The notes: generated by a model from the sequence alone, not told the origin. 64,000 nt of DNA from BM003 sp963783695 (GCA_963783695.1 CAWAOM010000006.1:372001-436000), one strand, 5' to 3'. Shown: positions 39,625 through 49,890, counted from the first letter of the stretch. Program-made: numbers and translations.

Positions 39625-40469
39625 TTCTCATCATTGTTAAAACCGGTTGCCGCGCCGGCTCGAAATCTTCGGTGCGCCAGCGCAGGAAATCTATCCCGTA
39701 TTCGCTTCTGTCGCTGCAAATCCAGCGATGCAAGGACAACGCCCTCGCCATCTTCTGCGCGGCCAATGATTTCGCCCCAGGCATCGACGATCATACTGTT
39801 GCCATGGGTTTGCCGGCCGCCCGGGTGAACTCCGCTTTGCGCCGAAGCAAGCACGAAACCGAGGTTCTCGATCGCTCGTGCGCGAATCAGGCTATCCCAG
39901 TGGGCCTCGCCGGTCCGGGCGGTGAAAGCCGCCGGAACCGCAAACCCGTCCGCCCCACCTTCCTGCATTGCGCGAAACAGCTCAGGGAAACGCAAATCGT
40001 AACAGACTGCAATACCCAGTCGCCCGCAAGGAGTATCGATCAGGACAATGCGGTTGCCGGCCAGAATCGTCGCGGACTCGCGATAATCTTCGTTGCAATC
40101 GGGCAAGGCAACGTCGAACAAATGGATTTTGTCATAGCGGCCGACCCGCCGTCCTGCGCAATCATGAACGAGGCAGGCGGCCGCAGGCAGCGTCGCATCC
40201 CTATCCAGCAACGCAAGCGTTCCTCCAACCAGCCAGATTCCGCACCGCGCAGCCTCGCGCGCGAGAAAATCCTGGATCGGGCCAGTACCGTCCGGTTCCG
40301 CGGCCGCCAGACGCTCCGGGTCGCTCGCCGCCATGAACGCGAAATTCTCCGGCAGGACGGCCAACTCGGCGCCACCAGCGGCCGCCTCGGCAATCAGCAT
40401 CGCCGCCCGCGATAAGTTACGCGCGCGGTCCGCACCGGTATTCATCTGAATCACCGCCGCCAGAGTCAT
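39621..40469 (-). CDS. Nitrilase superfamily amidase (Nit1/YbeM type)
   Basis: A 282-residue carbon-nitrogen hydrolase. The Glu-Lys-Cys triad is visible: Glu in LAVLPENFAFM (about 41), Lys in RVGRYDKIHLFDV (about 114) and Cys in GIAVCYDLRFPELFR (about 155). The sequence YDKIHLFDV and the RFPEL motif point to the Nit group, which repairs deaminated glutathione. It lies between tldD and yhdP and overlaps tldD by four bases, so it is part of that operon. Confidence 0.92.
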   Translation of the reverse strand: MTLAAVIQMNTGADRARNLSRAAMLIAEAAAGGAELAVLPENFAFMAASDPERLAAAEPDGTGPIQDFLAREAARCGIWLVGGTLALLDRDATLPAAACLVHDCAGRRVGRYDKIHLFDVALPDCNEDYRESATILAGNRIVLIDTPCGRLGIAVCYDLRFPELFRAMQEGGADGFAVPAAFTARTGEAHWDSLIRARAIENLGFVLASAQSGVHPGGRQTHGNSMIVDAWGEIIGRAEDGEGVVLASLDLQRQKRIRDRFPALAHRRFRAGAATGFNNDEK

Positions 40470-40493
40470 GTTATTGCTCTTCGAGGCAGGTTC

Positions 40494-43400
40494 TCAGCCT
40501 TCATCACCCGAGGGCAGAGCAGGTTGAGCGACCGCTTCCTCGGCCGCGGGAGAAAACGACTGCCGCTCGACAAGGGGATCCGCCCAGCTGCCGGTAATGC
40601 TGTATTTCGCCTGGGCAATGCCTTTCAACGGCTCCTTGAACACCTCGCTGAAAATCCACAACCCGAGCCCGAGTGGCGGACCGCCGAGAACGGTACCGAC
40701 AATGGGCAGTGAAGAACCCACATTCGCATGGACAATAGCGGTCTGGTCATAGTCTTCCTCGGCGATACCGACCCGGCCCGAAATCCTGACCCCCGCCGCA
40801 GGACCATCCATGATCAGGTTGCTGGTATAGGCGTTTCCGTCGGACAGGGTGAAGTCGCCCTCGATCTTGTCGAAGGTCAGGCCCTTGCCAAAGACATCGG
40901 TAAAATCCAGCGACAGCCGGCGCGGCAATGCCGTAACACTGAGCAGGCCTACCGCGCGGCCTGCGCCCGGATTGACGTCCTGCAATACGCCATCCCTGAG
41001 CTTTACGGAAACCCGGCCAGAAATCGTCTTGGCAAAGTGACGATTCGGACCACCGCGCCAGTTGACATCGAATGTACCGTTGCCGCGCCCCTCCTCGATA
41101 TATCCGGCGTGCCCGAGCCAATCCAGCGTGCTGCCGAGGTCGGTGCTGTCGAGGGTTCCCTCGATCGTGGTCCCGGGCCCATCCGGGGTATTGGCCCATG
41201 TGCCGGTGGCGCGGAGCGAAAAACTGGGCGCGCTGGTATCGAAACGACGAATCACCAGACCACTCGGTGTCTTGTCGATCTGTGCATCGAGCGAACCCAG
41301 GCGACGGTCCAGAAGAACGAATTCCTCGGCATTGACCGTGATGGCCGGCAGCGCTGACGGGTCGGTCGGCTGCGCGGCTTCGTCAGAGGCCTCCCAGTCG
41401 ACCAGGCGCAGGCGTTGCATATCCAGTATCAGGGGACTGCCATCTGCGAGCTGGTACGGAACCGCAATCTGGCCAGCTACGTTTGCACTATCGATTTCCG
41501 CAACCCAGCCGCCCGCAGAGGGTTCCAACTCGACCTGGCTCGGCCCGAGCAACAGACCAAACACAGAGAACTCATCTATCCGAACGCCCACCTCGCGCAA
41601 ATAATCCTGTAACCGGAATTCACTACCGCCATCACTGCCGTCGCCGCCGAGCGCGAGCCATGACTCCAGCCGGGTTCGCCGCACAGATCCGGAGATATCC
41701 ACCCCGGGTTCCTGCGGAATCTGCGCCTGGCCGCCACCGAAAACCACTGCGCCGCGCGCCGTTTTGTCGAACTCGCCCAGGTAGCGCAATTTTGCGCTGA
41801 CCTGATCGTCAAGTCGCAGCTCCCAGTCACGCTGCCCGGACTGGAACATGCTCAGGGCGATTTCGAAATCACGCACATCAACGGCCGACTTGGCAAGCGG
41901 TTCAGGCAAATCGAGCGCAAGGCCACCGAGCACCGAGCGCAGCCTGACCGTTACCGGTTCATCGCTTTCGCCGCCCGGAAACCGGGCCACCGCGAACCAG
42001 TCGGTTTCTCCCTCGACATAGCGCTGCAGGTAGGGAGCAATGACGCCGATACTCCGGGCATCCGCCCAGCTGTTGACGATCATCAGTGTCGCCGGACTCG
42101 CGCCGCGACGGTCTGTTTCCATATCGATACGAACCGGCTTGCCAAGCAGCAAGCCGCTCACGTCATCGGCCTGCATGGTGCCGTCCGCCAGCACCACGTC
42201 GCCTTCCAGGCTCTCGAAACTAAATGGCAATGCGACGGTACCAACGTCGGCATCATCGAGACCGATTACCAGACGAACATCCGTTTTCTCACGCTCGCGG
42301 ATTGGCATTGTCATCGTGATGTCTGCACTGGCATCTCCGGCCACCACGAAATCGCGCAGAAAGTCGTACCGCTCGATCAGCGGACTGTCGCTTGCGAAGC
42401 CCAGAATCCGCCCCAGCTCGCTCGATGTTTTTGCCGTCAGGTTGAGAACCGGGGCGCGCAGATCCGGGATCCTTGCAGTTCCCCCGGAAAACTCGTTGGC
42501 GCTGAGGGAACCACCCAGAATGGCGGCCTCCATGCCAGCATTGACGAACGCGATCTGAGCGCGAAGATTCTCCGCGGTTGGCCACCCGCTCGCATACTGC
42601 AAAGTGCAGTCTTCGATCAGGAAATCGACCCGGAACTCGCCGCCGCCATTGTCGAAAGGAAAATCAGCGAGCGCGCCACGCCAGACCGCAGTGCCGCCAC
42701 TGGCCTGTCCGCGGACGATTGCCGAATCGAGCCAGTTCAGCAGATTTTCCGACATTACCGACAGTGGCAGATAACGGCTCTTGGCGGAAGCATCGAAGCG
42801 GGGAATATCGAGTTTCAGGTCGAGATACGGGGACTCGTCGGCTCCCTTGGGCAAGCTCAGATTGAGCTGGCCCAATACAGCCAAATCGGAATTCGCCAGC
42901 CGCAGATTCTCGCCGCGGACCTCGACGCCCTGGGCCGAGCGGGTCCAGCTGAGATTGACTCCACTTTCGTCCAGCGTCACCGGCTCACGCAGCATTCCGG
43001 GGATTGTGATCGTACCGACACTGTGCAACAGCAGGCGGCCTCCGGCGTTTTGTGCCGCCAGTTCGGCGCTCAGGCCGGCGAAACCCGGCTGTTTTTCGAG
43101 CGCATCGAGACCAGCGTTCTGAATAGTGGCATTGATCGAATAGTTGTCCGCGCCCGCGGCGACAAAATTGACATTGAGTCCACGCAAATCACCCCTAAGA
43201 TTGCGCGCCGCCAACTGCAACTGGAATTTGTCTTGCGGCAACCACGCCTCGAAAAGAACCAGATCCTCGAGGCGTACAAAATCGGCGGTAGCGTAATAAA
43301 CCGCCCCTTCATCTCGCTGAACGCGCTCGATTCGCACCGAGCCCTCCGGCCAGTTTTTGCTGTTCCTGACGATCTGCAGGTCGTCAGCATTGAACTGCCA

Positions 43401-44327
43401 GCCGGTCGGATTGCGGCTCCAGTCGAATTGCCCGAAAACCAGGTCGAAAACAGTGTCGTTGGCAGGCGCCCCGGCGGCAACCGGGGAACCCACACCGCGC
43501 AGATCGACTTCACCGCTGACACTGGTAATGCGCGTACCACGCGTGGCAAGAAAGAGACTGATATCGCCATTACCAGTGCGGGGAATCAGCAGTTGATCGG
43601 GCGTGAATCCGGCCCAGGCATCGAGGTGAACGTCTTCCAGACCGAGCGCCATCCGTAACTCCACGTCCTCGGGCCCGCCGTTATCCAGGCGCTCCAACGT
43701 GTATTGACCGTTGCCGCCGAGTTCCTGCGGCAATTCGAAACGCGAAAGTATCTCGATTCGCGGGCCCTTGCGTTCAACATCGAGGCTGACATCGGCAAAA
43801 CGAAGATCGCGGGCGCCCGACGCATGGTCGATCAGGTCCACCTGTGCGTCGCGAAGCAGCAACCTGCCTTCGGGCAGCGCGTCGAGCGGCACTTCCGTGC
43901 GGTCGGCAGCCCCCGTGGTTCTGCCAAGAACGCTGAATTCGCCATCGGCACTGCGCTCGACGATCAATCCGACCCCCTCGAACAGCAGACGTTTGATAGC
44001 GAGGCGACGCTTGCTGATCATCTGCAGCGGGCTCAACACGATCGTCACCGAGCGTGCGGTCAGCAACGGCGTCGAGCCATCCGCGGTCAGTACCTCGGCG
44101 TCGTGCAACAGCACCTGTGGCCCACTGAGGCCAAGACGTGCGTCGATCGATCCGACCCGCAGCGGCGAGCCCAGCGCCTTGCTTGCCCAGGCCTCGATCT
44201 GCGGCTTGTATTGCGGCAGTTCCGGCACGACCATCCGAAACAGGCCGAGTGCCAGGGCCAGCACTATTATCAGGCTTCCTGCGGCGGTGACGAGCGTGCG
44301 GCCGATTCCTCGCAACGTAACTTTCAC
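40494..44327 (-). CDS. yhdP: AsmA-like envelope protein YhdP
   Basis: A 1277-residue protein, the E. coli size class, with one N-terminal membrane helix (TLVTAAGSLIIVLALALGLFRMVV) and a very long periplasmic part of beta-strand-rich repeats. The C-terminal AsmA-like domain contains RFDTSAPSFSLRATGTWANTPDGPGT and VSVKLRDGVLQDVNPGAGRAVGLLSVTALPRRLSLDFTDVFGKG. YhdP acts with TamB and YdbH as a bridge that moves phospholipids to the outer membrane. It lies between the amidase gene and rng, as expected. Confidence 0.95.
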   Translation of the reverse strand: MKVTLRGIGRTLVTAAGSLIIVLALALGLFRMVVPELPQYKPQIEAWASKALGSPLRVGSIDARLGLSGPQVLLHDAEVLTADGSTPLLTARSVTIVLSPLQMISKRRLAIKRLLFEGVGLIVERSADGEFSVLGRTTGAADRTEVPLDALPEGRLLLRDAQVDLIDHASGARDLRFADVSLDVERKGPRIEILSRFELPQELGGNGQYTLERLDNGGPEDVELRMALGLEDVHLDAWAGFTPDQLLIPRTGNGDISLFLATRGTRITSVSGEVDLRGVGSPVAAGAPANDTVFDLVFGQFDWSRNPTGWQFNADDLQIVRNSKNWPEGSVRIERVQRDEGAVYYATADFVRLEDLVLFEAWLPQDKFQLQLAARNLRGDLRGLNVNFVAAGADNYSINATIQNAGLDALEKQPGFAGLSAELAAQNAGGRLLLHSVGTITIPGMLREPVTLDESGVNLSWTRSAQGVEVRGENLRLANSDLAVLGQLNLSLPKGADESPYLDLKLDIPRFDASAKSRYLPLSVMSENLLNWLDSAIVRGQASGGTAVWRGALADFPFDNGGGEFRVDFLIEDCTLQYASGWPTAENLRAQIAFVNAGMEAAILGGSLSANEFSGGTARIPDLRAPVLNLTAKTSSELGRILGFASDSPLIERYDFLRDFVVAGDASADITMTMPIREREKTDVRLVIGLDDADVGTVALPFSFESLEGDVVLADGTMQADDVSGLLLGKPVRIDMETDRRGASPATLMIVNSWADARSIGVIAPYLQRYVEGETDWFAVARFPGGESDEPVTVRLRSVLGGLALDLPEPLAKSAVDVRDFEIALSMFQSGQRDWELRLDDQVSAKLRYLGEFDKTARGAVVFGGGQAQIPQEPGVDISGSVRRTRLESWLALGGDGSDGGSEFRLQDYLREVGVRIDEFSVFGLLLGPSQVELEPSAGGWVAEIDSANVAGQIAVPYQLADGSPLILDMQRLRLVDWEASDEAAQPTDPSALPAITVNAEEFVLLDRRLGSLDAQIDKTPSGLVIRRFDTSAPSFSLRATGTWANTPDGPGTTIEGTLDSTDLGSTLDWLGHAGYIEEGRGNGTFDVNWRGGPNRHFAKTISGRVSVKLRDGVLQDVNPGAGRAVGLLSVTALPRRLSLDFTDVFGKGLTFDKIEGDFTLSDGNAYTSNLIMDGPAAGVRISGRVGIAEEDYDQTAIVHANVGSSLPIVGTVLGGPPLGLGLWIFSEVFKEPLKGIAQAKYSITGSWADPLVERQSFSPAAEEAVAQPALPSGDEG

Positions 44328-44376
44328 CGCCAGCGCCCACCGCGATGCGCTTGTTCACCTGATGCTGTGGCAATTT

Positions 44377-45846
44377 TCACATCAGGACCACGTCATATTG
44401 TTCGGGGCTGTACATCGATTCCGTCTGCAACCTGATCGGCTTGCCGGTTGTCACCTCGAGTTCCGCCAACCCTGCCGACTCCTCATCCAGCAACAATTCG
44501 ATCACCTCCGGATGGGCAAGCACCATCAACTCCTGGAATTCGAACTGCCGGGTCTGACGCAAAATCTCGCGGAATATGTCATAACAGACGGTCTCCGGCG
44601 TCTTGATCGAGCCCCGTCCGTTGCAGGTTGGACAGCCTTCGCACAGCACATGTTCCAGGCTTTCGCGGGTACGTTTGCGGGTCATTTCGACCAGACCCAG
44701 TTGCGATACCTCACAAATGTGGCTCTTGGCATAGTCGCCGGCCAGGCTGCGTTGCAACGCCTGGATCACCTGATGGCGATGCTCAGCATCCTCCATATCG
44801 ATGAAATCGAGGATGATAATACCGCCAAGATTACGCAGCCTCAGTTGCCGCGCAATAGCGACTGCCGCCTCCAGATTGGTCTTGAAAATCGTATCTTCGA
44901 GATTGCGGTGACCAACGTAAGCACCGGTGTTGACGTCGATCGTCGTCATTGCCTCGGTCTGATCGATGATCAGGTAGCCGCCAGACTTTAGCTGGACTTT
45001 GCGCTCCAGGGCTTTCTGGATTTCTTCTTCGACCCCATACAGGTCGAATATCGGCCGACGCCCCGTATACGGTTCGAGGCGCGGCACCAGGTCAGGGATA
45101 AACTTCTGCGCGAAGGTCTGCATCCGCTCGAATGTCTCTTCGGAATCGACCCGTACACGCTCCATTTGTTCACCCATCTGATCGCGCAGGATTCGCAACG
45201 GCAGCGGCAGGTCTTCGTGAACCAGCTGGCGCGGTGGCGTCCGCGTTGCCTCGTTACTGACCACTTCCCAGAGCTTTTGCAGAAACATCATATCGGCGCG
45301 CAGCGCATCGAAGCTCGCACCCTCGGCGGCAGTACGAATAATAAAACCGCCTTGCTGTTCGTCAGCGACAAAGGCCTCCAGATACTCACGCAACCGACAT
45401 CGTTCGGCTTCGTCCTCAATCCGCGCAGAGATCCCGATGCCCTGGCCCTGTGGCATGTACACGAGGTAGCGCGACGGAATGGTCACGTAAGTGGTCAGCC
45501 GCGCGCCCTTGCTGCCCAACGGGTCCTTGAGAACCTGGACCAGAATCTCACCACCCTCACTGACCAGCTCGCGGATGTTTCCCGGCCGCGGACTCTCTAT
45601 ACCGTTTTCCACCGGCGCCGCATGGGCAATGTCGGAGACATGCAGGAAGGCGGTGCGTTCGAGGCCAATGTCGACGAATGCCGCCTGCATGCCCGGCAAT
45701 ACCCGTGAGACTCGCCCCTTGTATATGTTGCTGATCAGGCCGCGCCGGCCCGCCCGTTCGATGTACACCTCGTGCAATACCCCATTTTCGAGCAGTGCTG
45801 CGCGCACCTCCCGCGGCGTTATGTTGAGCAAGATCTCCTCTTTCAC
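44377..45846 (-). CDS. rng: Ribonuclease G
   Basis: A 489-residue endoribonuclease, exactly the E. coli length, that matures 16S rRNA 5' ends and degrades some mRNAs. The S1 domain starts near RAGRRGLISNIYKGRVSRVLPGMQAAFVDIG. The catalytic Asp residues lie in TTIDVNTGAYVG and IILDFIDMED, and the zinc-link cysteines in CEGCPTCNGRGSIKT. The start is GTG 45846, which overlaps the maf stop (GTGA); the frame upstream is the shadow of maf. Confidence 0.96.
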   Translation of the reverse strand: MKEEILLNITPREVRAALLENGVLHEVYIERAGRRGLISNIYKGRVSRVLPGMQAAFVDIGLERTAFLHVSDIAHAAPVENGIESPRPGNIRELVSEGGEILVQVLKDPLGSKGARLTTYVTIPSRYLVYMPQGQGIGISARIEDEAERCRLREYLEAFVADEQQGGFIIRTAAEGASFDALRADMMFLQKLWEVVSNEATRTPPRQLVHEDLPLPLRILRDQMGEQMERVRVDSEETFERMQTFAQKFIPDLVPRLEPYTGRRPIFDLYGVEEEIQKALERKVQLKSGGYLIIDQTEAMTTIDVNTGAYVGHRNLEDTIFKTNLEAAVAIARQLRLRNLGGIIILDFIDMEDAEHRHQVIQALQRSLAGDYAKSHICEVSQLGLVEMTRKRTRESLEHVLCEGCPTCNGRGSIKTPETVCYDIFREILRQTRQFEFQELMVLAHPEVIELLLDEESAGLAELEVTTGKPIRLQTESMYSPEQYDVVLM

Positions 45847-46454
45847 AAACTCTCCTCGGTCTGCCGGGGCGCAATCCGGAACAGCCCCCTCGATTGCAGC
45901 ATTGCCGCGGTCTCGAATATCGGCAAACCCATGACGCCCGAATAGCTCCCTTCGATTCGCTTGACGAAAACCGCGCCAAGTCCCTGAATTGCATAGGCAC
46001 CGGCTTTGTCGCAGGGCTCTCCTGACTCCCAGTATGCCAGCCGCTCCGACTCCGGGATCACACGAAACCGCACGCGGCTGCGGCTGTAGCATACGTCCAT
46101 CCCGTCGCCATGACGCAGCGCCACCGCGGTCAGCACAGTGTGGGTACGACCGGACAGACGTCCCAGTATCGAAACGCAATCCCTATTGTCACGCGGTTTG
46201 CCGAAAACGGTATTGCCGAGCACCACCGCGGTATCGGCCGCGAGTACACAAAAATGCTCCGCACCGCCGAGTACGCGCCATGCCTGGTTTGCCTTTTCGC
46301 CAGCGATCCGCTGCACGAAGCCAGCCGGCGGTTCGTCGCCTGCCCGGGTCTCGTCGATGTCCATAGGGCAGCTGCGAAAACTCACACCTATCTGACGCAA
46401 CAGCTCGGCGCGGCGCGGCGAGGCAGAGGCAAGACAAAGAGTGGCCTGATTCAT
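45843..46454 (-). CDS. Maf-type nucleotide pyrophosphatase (YhdE-like)
   Basis: A 203-residue house-cleaning NTPase. The N-terminal signature LCLASASPRRAELLRQIG and the downstream EKANQA, LAADTAVVLG (catalytic Asp) and GSYSGVMGLPIFET are typical of Maf proteins; YhdE-type members hydrolyse dTTP and UTP. ATG 46454 gives the conserved start. It couples to rng by a four-base overlap. Confidence 0.93.
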   Translation of the reverse strand: MNQATLCLASASPRRAELLRQIGVSFRSCPMDIDETRAGDEPPAGFVQRIAGEKANQAWRVLGGAEHFCVLAADTAVVLGNTVFGKPRDNRDCVSILGRLSGRTHTVLTAVALRHGDGMDVCYSRSRVRFRVIPESERLAYWESGEPCDKAGAYAIQGLGAVFVKRIEGSYSGVMGLPIFETAAMLQSRGLFRIAPRQTEESL

Positions 46455-46505
46455 CCCGCCGATGTTAGTTCTCCGGGTGCAGCGCCGCAAAACCCAGCCA
46501 GGGAT

Positions 46506-46970
46506 TCAGGCGCGATGATAGGGGTGGTTTTTCAGAATACTGGCCGCGCGATAGAGCTGCTCGGCTACCATTACTCGCACAAGGGAATGCGGGAATGTGA
46601 GTGGAGAAAGAGACCAGCGCAGATTTGCCCGTTCGAGACAACCCTGGCCAAGCCCGTCCGGACCGCCAATCAGAATAGCCACATCATGCCCGCCGAACAT
46701 CCATTCCTGCAGCCGCCGCGCCAGTTTCGGGGTGTCAAACTGCCTGCCGGCCACGTCCAGCGCCACCACATAGTCCTCGCGCCGAACTGCCCGCAACATT
46801 CGTTCACACTCGTCGCGCTTTGCTTTCTCCGCGGTAGCTGCACGCCCACCGAGTGCAACTTCCATCAGCTCGAGACGGCATTCTCGCGGCATTCGTTGTG
46901 CGTATTCGCGATAACCCTGTTGGATCCATTGTGGCAGCTTGGTGCCCGCCGCAAGTAACTTCAAAAGCAT
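46506..46970 (-). CDS. rlmH: 23S rRNA pseudouridine-1915 N3-methyltransferase
   Basis: A 154-residue SPOUT methyltransferase. The SAM-binding knot is seen in ILIGGPDGLG and in the conserved ending LSPLTFPHSLVRVMVAEQLYRAASILKNHPYHR. ATG 46970 gives the family N-terminus (MLLKLLAAGTKLPQW), against the longer open frame. It lies between maf and rsfS on the same strand. Confidence 0.96.
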   Translation of the reverse strand: MLLKLLAAGTKLPQWIQQGYREYAQRMPRECRLELMEVALGGRAATAEKAKRDECERMLRAVRREDYVVALDVAGRQFDTPKLARRLQEWMFGGHDVAILIGGPDGLGQGCLERANLRWSLSPLTFPHSLVRVMVAEQLYRAASILKNHPYHRA

Positions 46971-47048
46971 CGACTCGCTCCCGGTACGCCGCCTCATCGC
47001 CGAGGCAAAGGTCTGCGTAAGCGCGTTCGGGCGCCCAGACCGCGGGGA

Positions 47049-47405
47049 TCACACCGGCGCCGTCGCCGACCCGCGCTTGCCCTCGGTCATGCTCCAGAGT
47101 TTTTCCAGGTTGTAAAAATCCCGGACCCGCGGCAGCATCAGGTGCACCACGATATCCCCGAGATCTACCAGCACCCAATCGCCCTGGTCGGCACCCTCGA
47201 CACCGAGCGGACGCGCATCACTGGCCTTCATTTTCTCGACGAGTTCGTCAGCGATAGCTTTGACATGGCGGTCGGACGTCCCCGACGCGACGATCATCGA
47301 GTCGGTGATGCTGGTCATGCCACTGACGTCGATGACAGCGATGTCCCGCGCCTTCATGTCTTCCAGGATTTGCGTTACTTTGCTCAAGAGTTCTTTGGTC
47401 TGCAT
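47049..47405 (-). CDS. rsfS: Ribosomal silencing factor
   Basis: A 118-residue protein that binds L14 and blocks subunit joining when nutrients are short. Motifs include ARDIAVIDVSGMTSITDSMIVASGTSDRHVKAIAD, EGADQGDWVLVDLGDIVVHLMLPRVRDFYNLEKLW. It starts at the ATG that overlaps the nadD stop by one base (TGATG). Confidence 0.96.
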   Translation of the reverse strand: MQTKELLSKVTQILEDMKARDIAVIDVSGMTSITDSMIVASGTSDRHVKAIADELVEKMKASDARPLGVEGADQGDWVLVDLGDIVVHLMLPRVRDFYNLEKLWSMTEGKRGSATAPV

Positions 47406-48067
47406 CAGGTTTTTATTTCCTCCTCGTTGCCTCCGCGCCCGTAGCAACCGGTTTCGAGAATGATATCCCGGACCGCATCGGGCATCAGAAATCTGGGGTC
47501 GCCCTCGGCCGCAACAAGGCTGCGTACCGCCGTGGACGAAATTTCGAGCTGCGTAACCGCATGGATGAAAATCCCGCCGGCTCGCGCATCATGCAGGTCT
47601 TCGATCCGGGTCGTACCGCGATCGACGACCAGTTCCCCGAGCGGCCCGTGATCGGGCGCCCGCCAGCCTGGCCGGTGGGCGACGATTACATGCGCAAGTT
47701 GCAGTATCTCGCGCCACTGGTACCACTTTGGCAAACTCAGGAACGCATCCATCCCGACAATCAGGCACAAAGAACGGTGCGGGTATTCAGCCCGCAAATC
47801 GAACAATGTATCAACCGAATATGAGGGTCCTTCGCGACGCATTTCCCGATCGTCGACGATAAACCCCGGCTGGCCCTCTGTTGCCGCCCGCACCATCTCC
47901 AGCCGGGTCCTGGCATCGGCCACTGGCTGGCCGCGGTGCGGCGGAGTACCGCACGGCATGAAACGAACCTCGGACAGCCGCAATGACTGCATCAACTCGA
48001 ATGCTGTGCGCAAATGGCCGTAATGAATAGGATCGAACGTTCCGCCGAACACGCCTATAGGATTCAT
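47405..48067 (-). CDS. nadD: Nicotinate-nucleotide adenylyltransferase
   Basis: A 220-residue enzyme that makes deamido-NAD from NaMN and ATP. The nucleotidyltransferase signature GVFGGTFDPIHYGHLRTA with the HxGH motif is at the N-terminus, PPHRGQP and the ISSTAVR motif near the end. ATG 48067 is the natural start, 43 bases after holA. It is coupled to rsfS. Confidence 0.96.
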   Translation of the reverse strand: MNPIGVFGGTFDPIHYGHLRTAFELMQSLRLSEVRFMPCGTPPHRGQPVADARTRLEMVRAATEGQPGFIVDDREMRREGPSYSVDTLFDLRAEYPHRSLCLIVGMDAFLSLPKWYQWREILQLAHVIVAHRPGWRAPDHGPLGELVVDRGTTRIEDLHDARAGGIFIHAVTQLEISSTAVRSLVAAEGDPRFLMPDAVRDIILETGCYGRGGNEEEIKT

Positions 48068-48110
48068 GCCTGAATATCTCTGCTGCGCCGCTGCCCAGGG
48101 ACAGTCCGCT

Positions 48111-49136
48111 TCATGCCACCGCTGCAGCCAGGTGCAACGCCTGCCCGGACAAACCCGCAATTATGCGCTGGAGCTCGTCCCATGCGCGCCCGCTGCGCGC
48201 GCCCTTGATGATCTGATCGGTCGTGGTGAGCGCAACGAGCAAGGCCTGAATCGACGCCACGTCCAGACGTTTCAGCGCGCCAGCCACAATCGGCTTGCGT
48301 TTCTGCCAAACCCTCGCCATCACCTGTTGCGGTCCTGTCCCGCGGCCCAGCTCCCACGCCATGGATTCGAGCCCGCGCAGTTCGCGCGCCAGCGCCCAGC
48401 TTACGAGAATCGGCTCGACCCCCTCGCCACGTAATCCGCTCAGAATTTTCAGCGCGCGCCGCGTCTTTCCGAGCAGAGCGGCGTCCACAAGCTGAAACAC
48501 GTCGTAATGCGAACTGTCTGCCACTGATTCACGGACCGCGGCGGCATCCACCGGGCCCTCGCCGTGGAGCAACACCAGTTTGTCTATCTCTTGCTGCGCC
48601 GCAAGCAGATTACCCTCCACCCGCTCGGTCAGAAGCTGCGTTGCCTCGCGATCAGGGACGAGACCGGCGGCGCGCATCCGAGCCGCGATCCACGCGGGCA
48701 GCCGCGCCGAATCAACCGGCCATACCTGGACGATGCAGCCGGCCTTATCCAGCGCTTTCGCCCAGCCCGTGGCCAGGGCACGTTTATCGAGTTTTGGCGC
48801 GATGACGAGCAACACGGTGTCCTCGGGAGGATTACCGCCCAGGGCGGTCAGAGCGCGGCCACCCTTGTCGCCGGGTTTACCGGTCGGCAAACGGATTTCT
48901 ATGATGCGTCGCTCGGCAAACAAGGACAGGCTGTTGGCACCGGCGAGCAACGCATCCCAGTCGAACCCGCGCTCGGCTACGTGGATCTCCCGTTCGGTGT
49001 AACCGCGCTCGCGGGCGCTGCTGCGAACCGCGTCGGCCGCCTCAGCAGCCAGCAAAGGGTCATCACCGGTAATGAGATATACAGGAAGAAGCGCTCGCTT
49101 GAGCTCGGCGCCGAGCCTGTCTGAACTAGACTTCAC
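48111..49136 (-). CDS. holA: DNA polymerase III delta subunit
   Basis: A 341-residue clamp-loader subunit that opens the beta clamp. Typical features are VYLITGDDPLLAAEAADAVR at the N-terminus, LFAERRIIEIRLPTGKPGDKG and VEGNLLAAQQEIDKLVLL in the middle. In E. coli holA follows lptE directly; here its start overlaps the end of the metal permease gene by 11 bases, so it may be cotranscribed with the metal-uptake genes. nadD follows. Confidence 0.94.
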   Translation of the reverse strand: MKSSSDRLGAELKRALLPVYLITGDDPLLAAEAADAVRSSARERGYTEREIHVAERGFDWDALLAGANSLSLFAERRIIEIRLPTGKPGDKGGRALTALGGNPPEDTVLLVIAPKLDKRALATGWAKALDKAGCIVQVWPVDSARLPAWIAARMRAAGLVPDREATQLLTERVEGNLLAAQQEIDKLVLLHGEGPVDAAAVRESVADSSHYDVFQLVDAALLGKTRRALKILSGLRGEGVEPILVSWALARELRGLESMAWELGRGTGPQQVMARVWQKRKPIVAGALKRLDVASIQALLVALTTTDQIIKGARSGRAWDELQRIIAGLSGQALHLAAAVA

Positions 49137-49890
49137 TTAATGATTTGCGGGGCTGCATGAATTCAATAATAACGGCCCAGGCGGTAAGGCACCAGACGAT
49201 CACGGCCCCTGTGGGCAGGTCGAATATCGCCGACAGTATCAACCCCGTGGCATAACCAAGCCCTCCAACAGCGTAGGCGACCGCCATGCCATGACCGGAA
49301 TGACGCGACGCCAGGGCCGGAAGAATGAGGCTGGCAAACACCAGGAATACGCCAACCAGCTGTACCGAGATCGTAACGCTTAGCGCGAACAGCAGGTAAA
49401 AACCAACGCCTTTGACGTGCCGACCGCCCAGCGACCAGGCGGCAAGCACGAATGCGCTGATAATGACCGCCGGCCAAAGCGTGTGGGCATCGACCCATAA
49501 AATCTGGCCAACCAGCAGATCCTTCAATTCCTCGCCGCCCCTTGGGTTGTTCGCCAGCAGCAAAATACCACCGGTTGCGGCGAGTACGAACACTACGCCG
49601 ATAACCGCCTCCTGCGACTCCTTAAATCGGCGCTCGCAGGCATAGAGCAGGAGCGCGCCGATCGTCGCAGCGACAAAAGCGGACAGCTGTGCCGCGAAAC
49701 CGTGTACGTCCCAACCCATAGCCGCAGTAGCAATGACACCCAGCCCGGCAATTTGAGCGACGGCGAGATCGATAAATATGATGCCGCGCCGGAGCACTTC
49801 CCGGCCAAGCGGCACATGTGTGGAAAGCACGATGAGTCCGGCCAGGGTGGCCGGCCCGAGAATACTCCAGCTCAGCGCGGGCGACGTCAC
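49126..49890 (-). CDS. ZnuB-type metal ABC transporter permease
   Basis: A 254-residue integral membrane protein with about eight helices of the ZnuB/MntB (ABC-3) family. The opening LGPATLAGLIVLSTHVPLGREVLRRGIIFIDLAVAQIAGLG and the segment QLVGVFLVFASLILPALASRH are characteristic. Its start overlaps the binding protein stop by four bases. The matching ATPase gene is not in this cluster and must lie elsewhere if the system works. Substrate is probably zinc or manganese. Confidence 0.9.
   Translation of the reverse strand: MTSPALSWSILGPATLAGLIVLSTHVPLGREVLRRGIIFIDLAVAQIAGLGVIATAAMGWDVHGFAAQLSAFVAATIGALLLYACERRFKESQEAVIGVVFVLAATGGILLLANNPRGGEELKDLLVGQILWVDAHTLWPAVIISAFVLAAWSLGGRHVKGVGFYLLFALSVTISVQLVGVFLVFASLILPALASRHSGHGMAVAYAVGGLGYATGLILSAIFDLPTGAVIVWCLTAWAVIIEFMQPRKSLSEV

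Noticed and set aside
43711..44991. 426-residue plus-strand ORF opposite yhdP and rng
   Set aside because: Shadow frame in GC-rich DNA; yhdP and rng are clear on the other strand.
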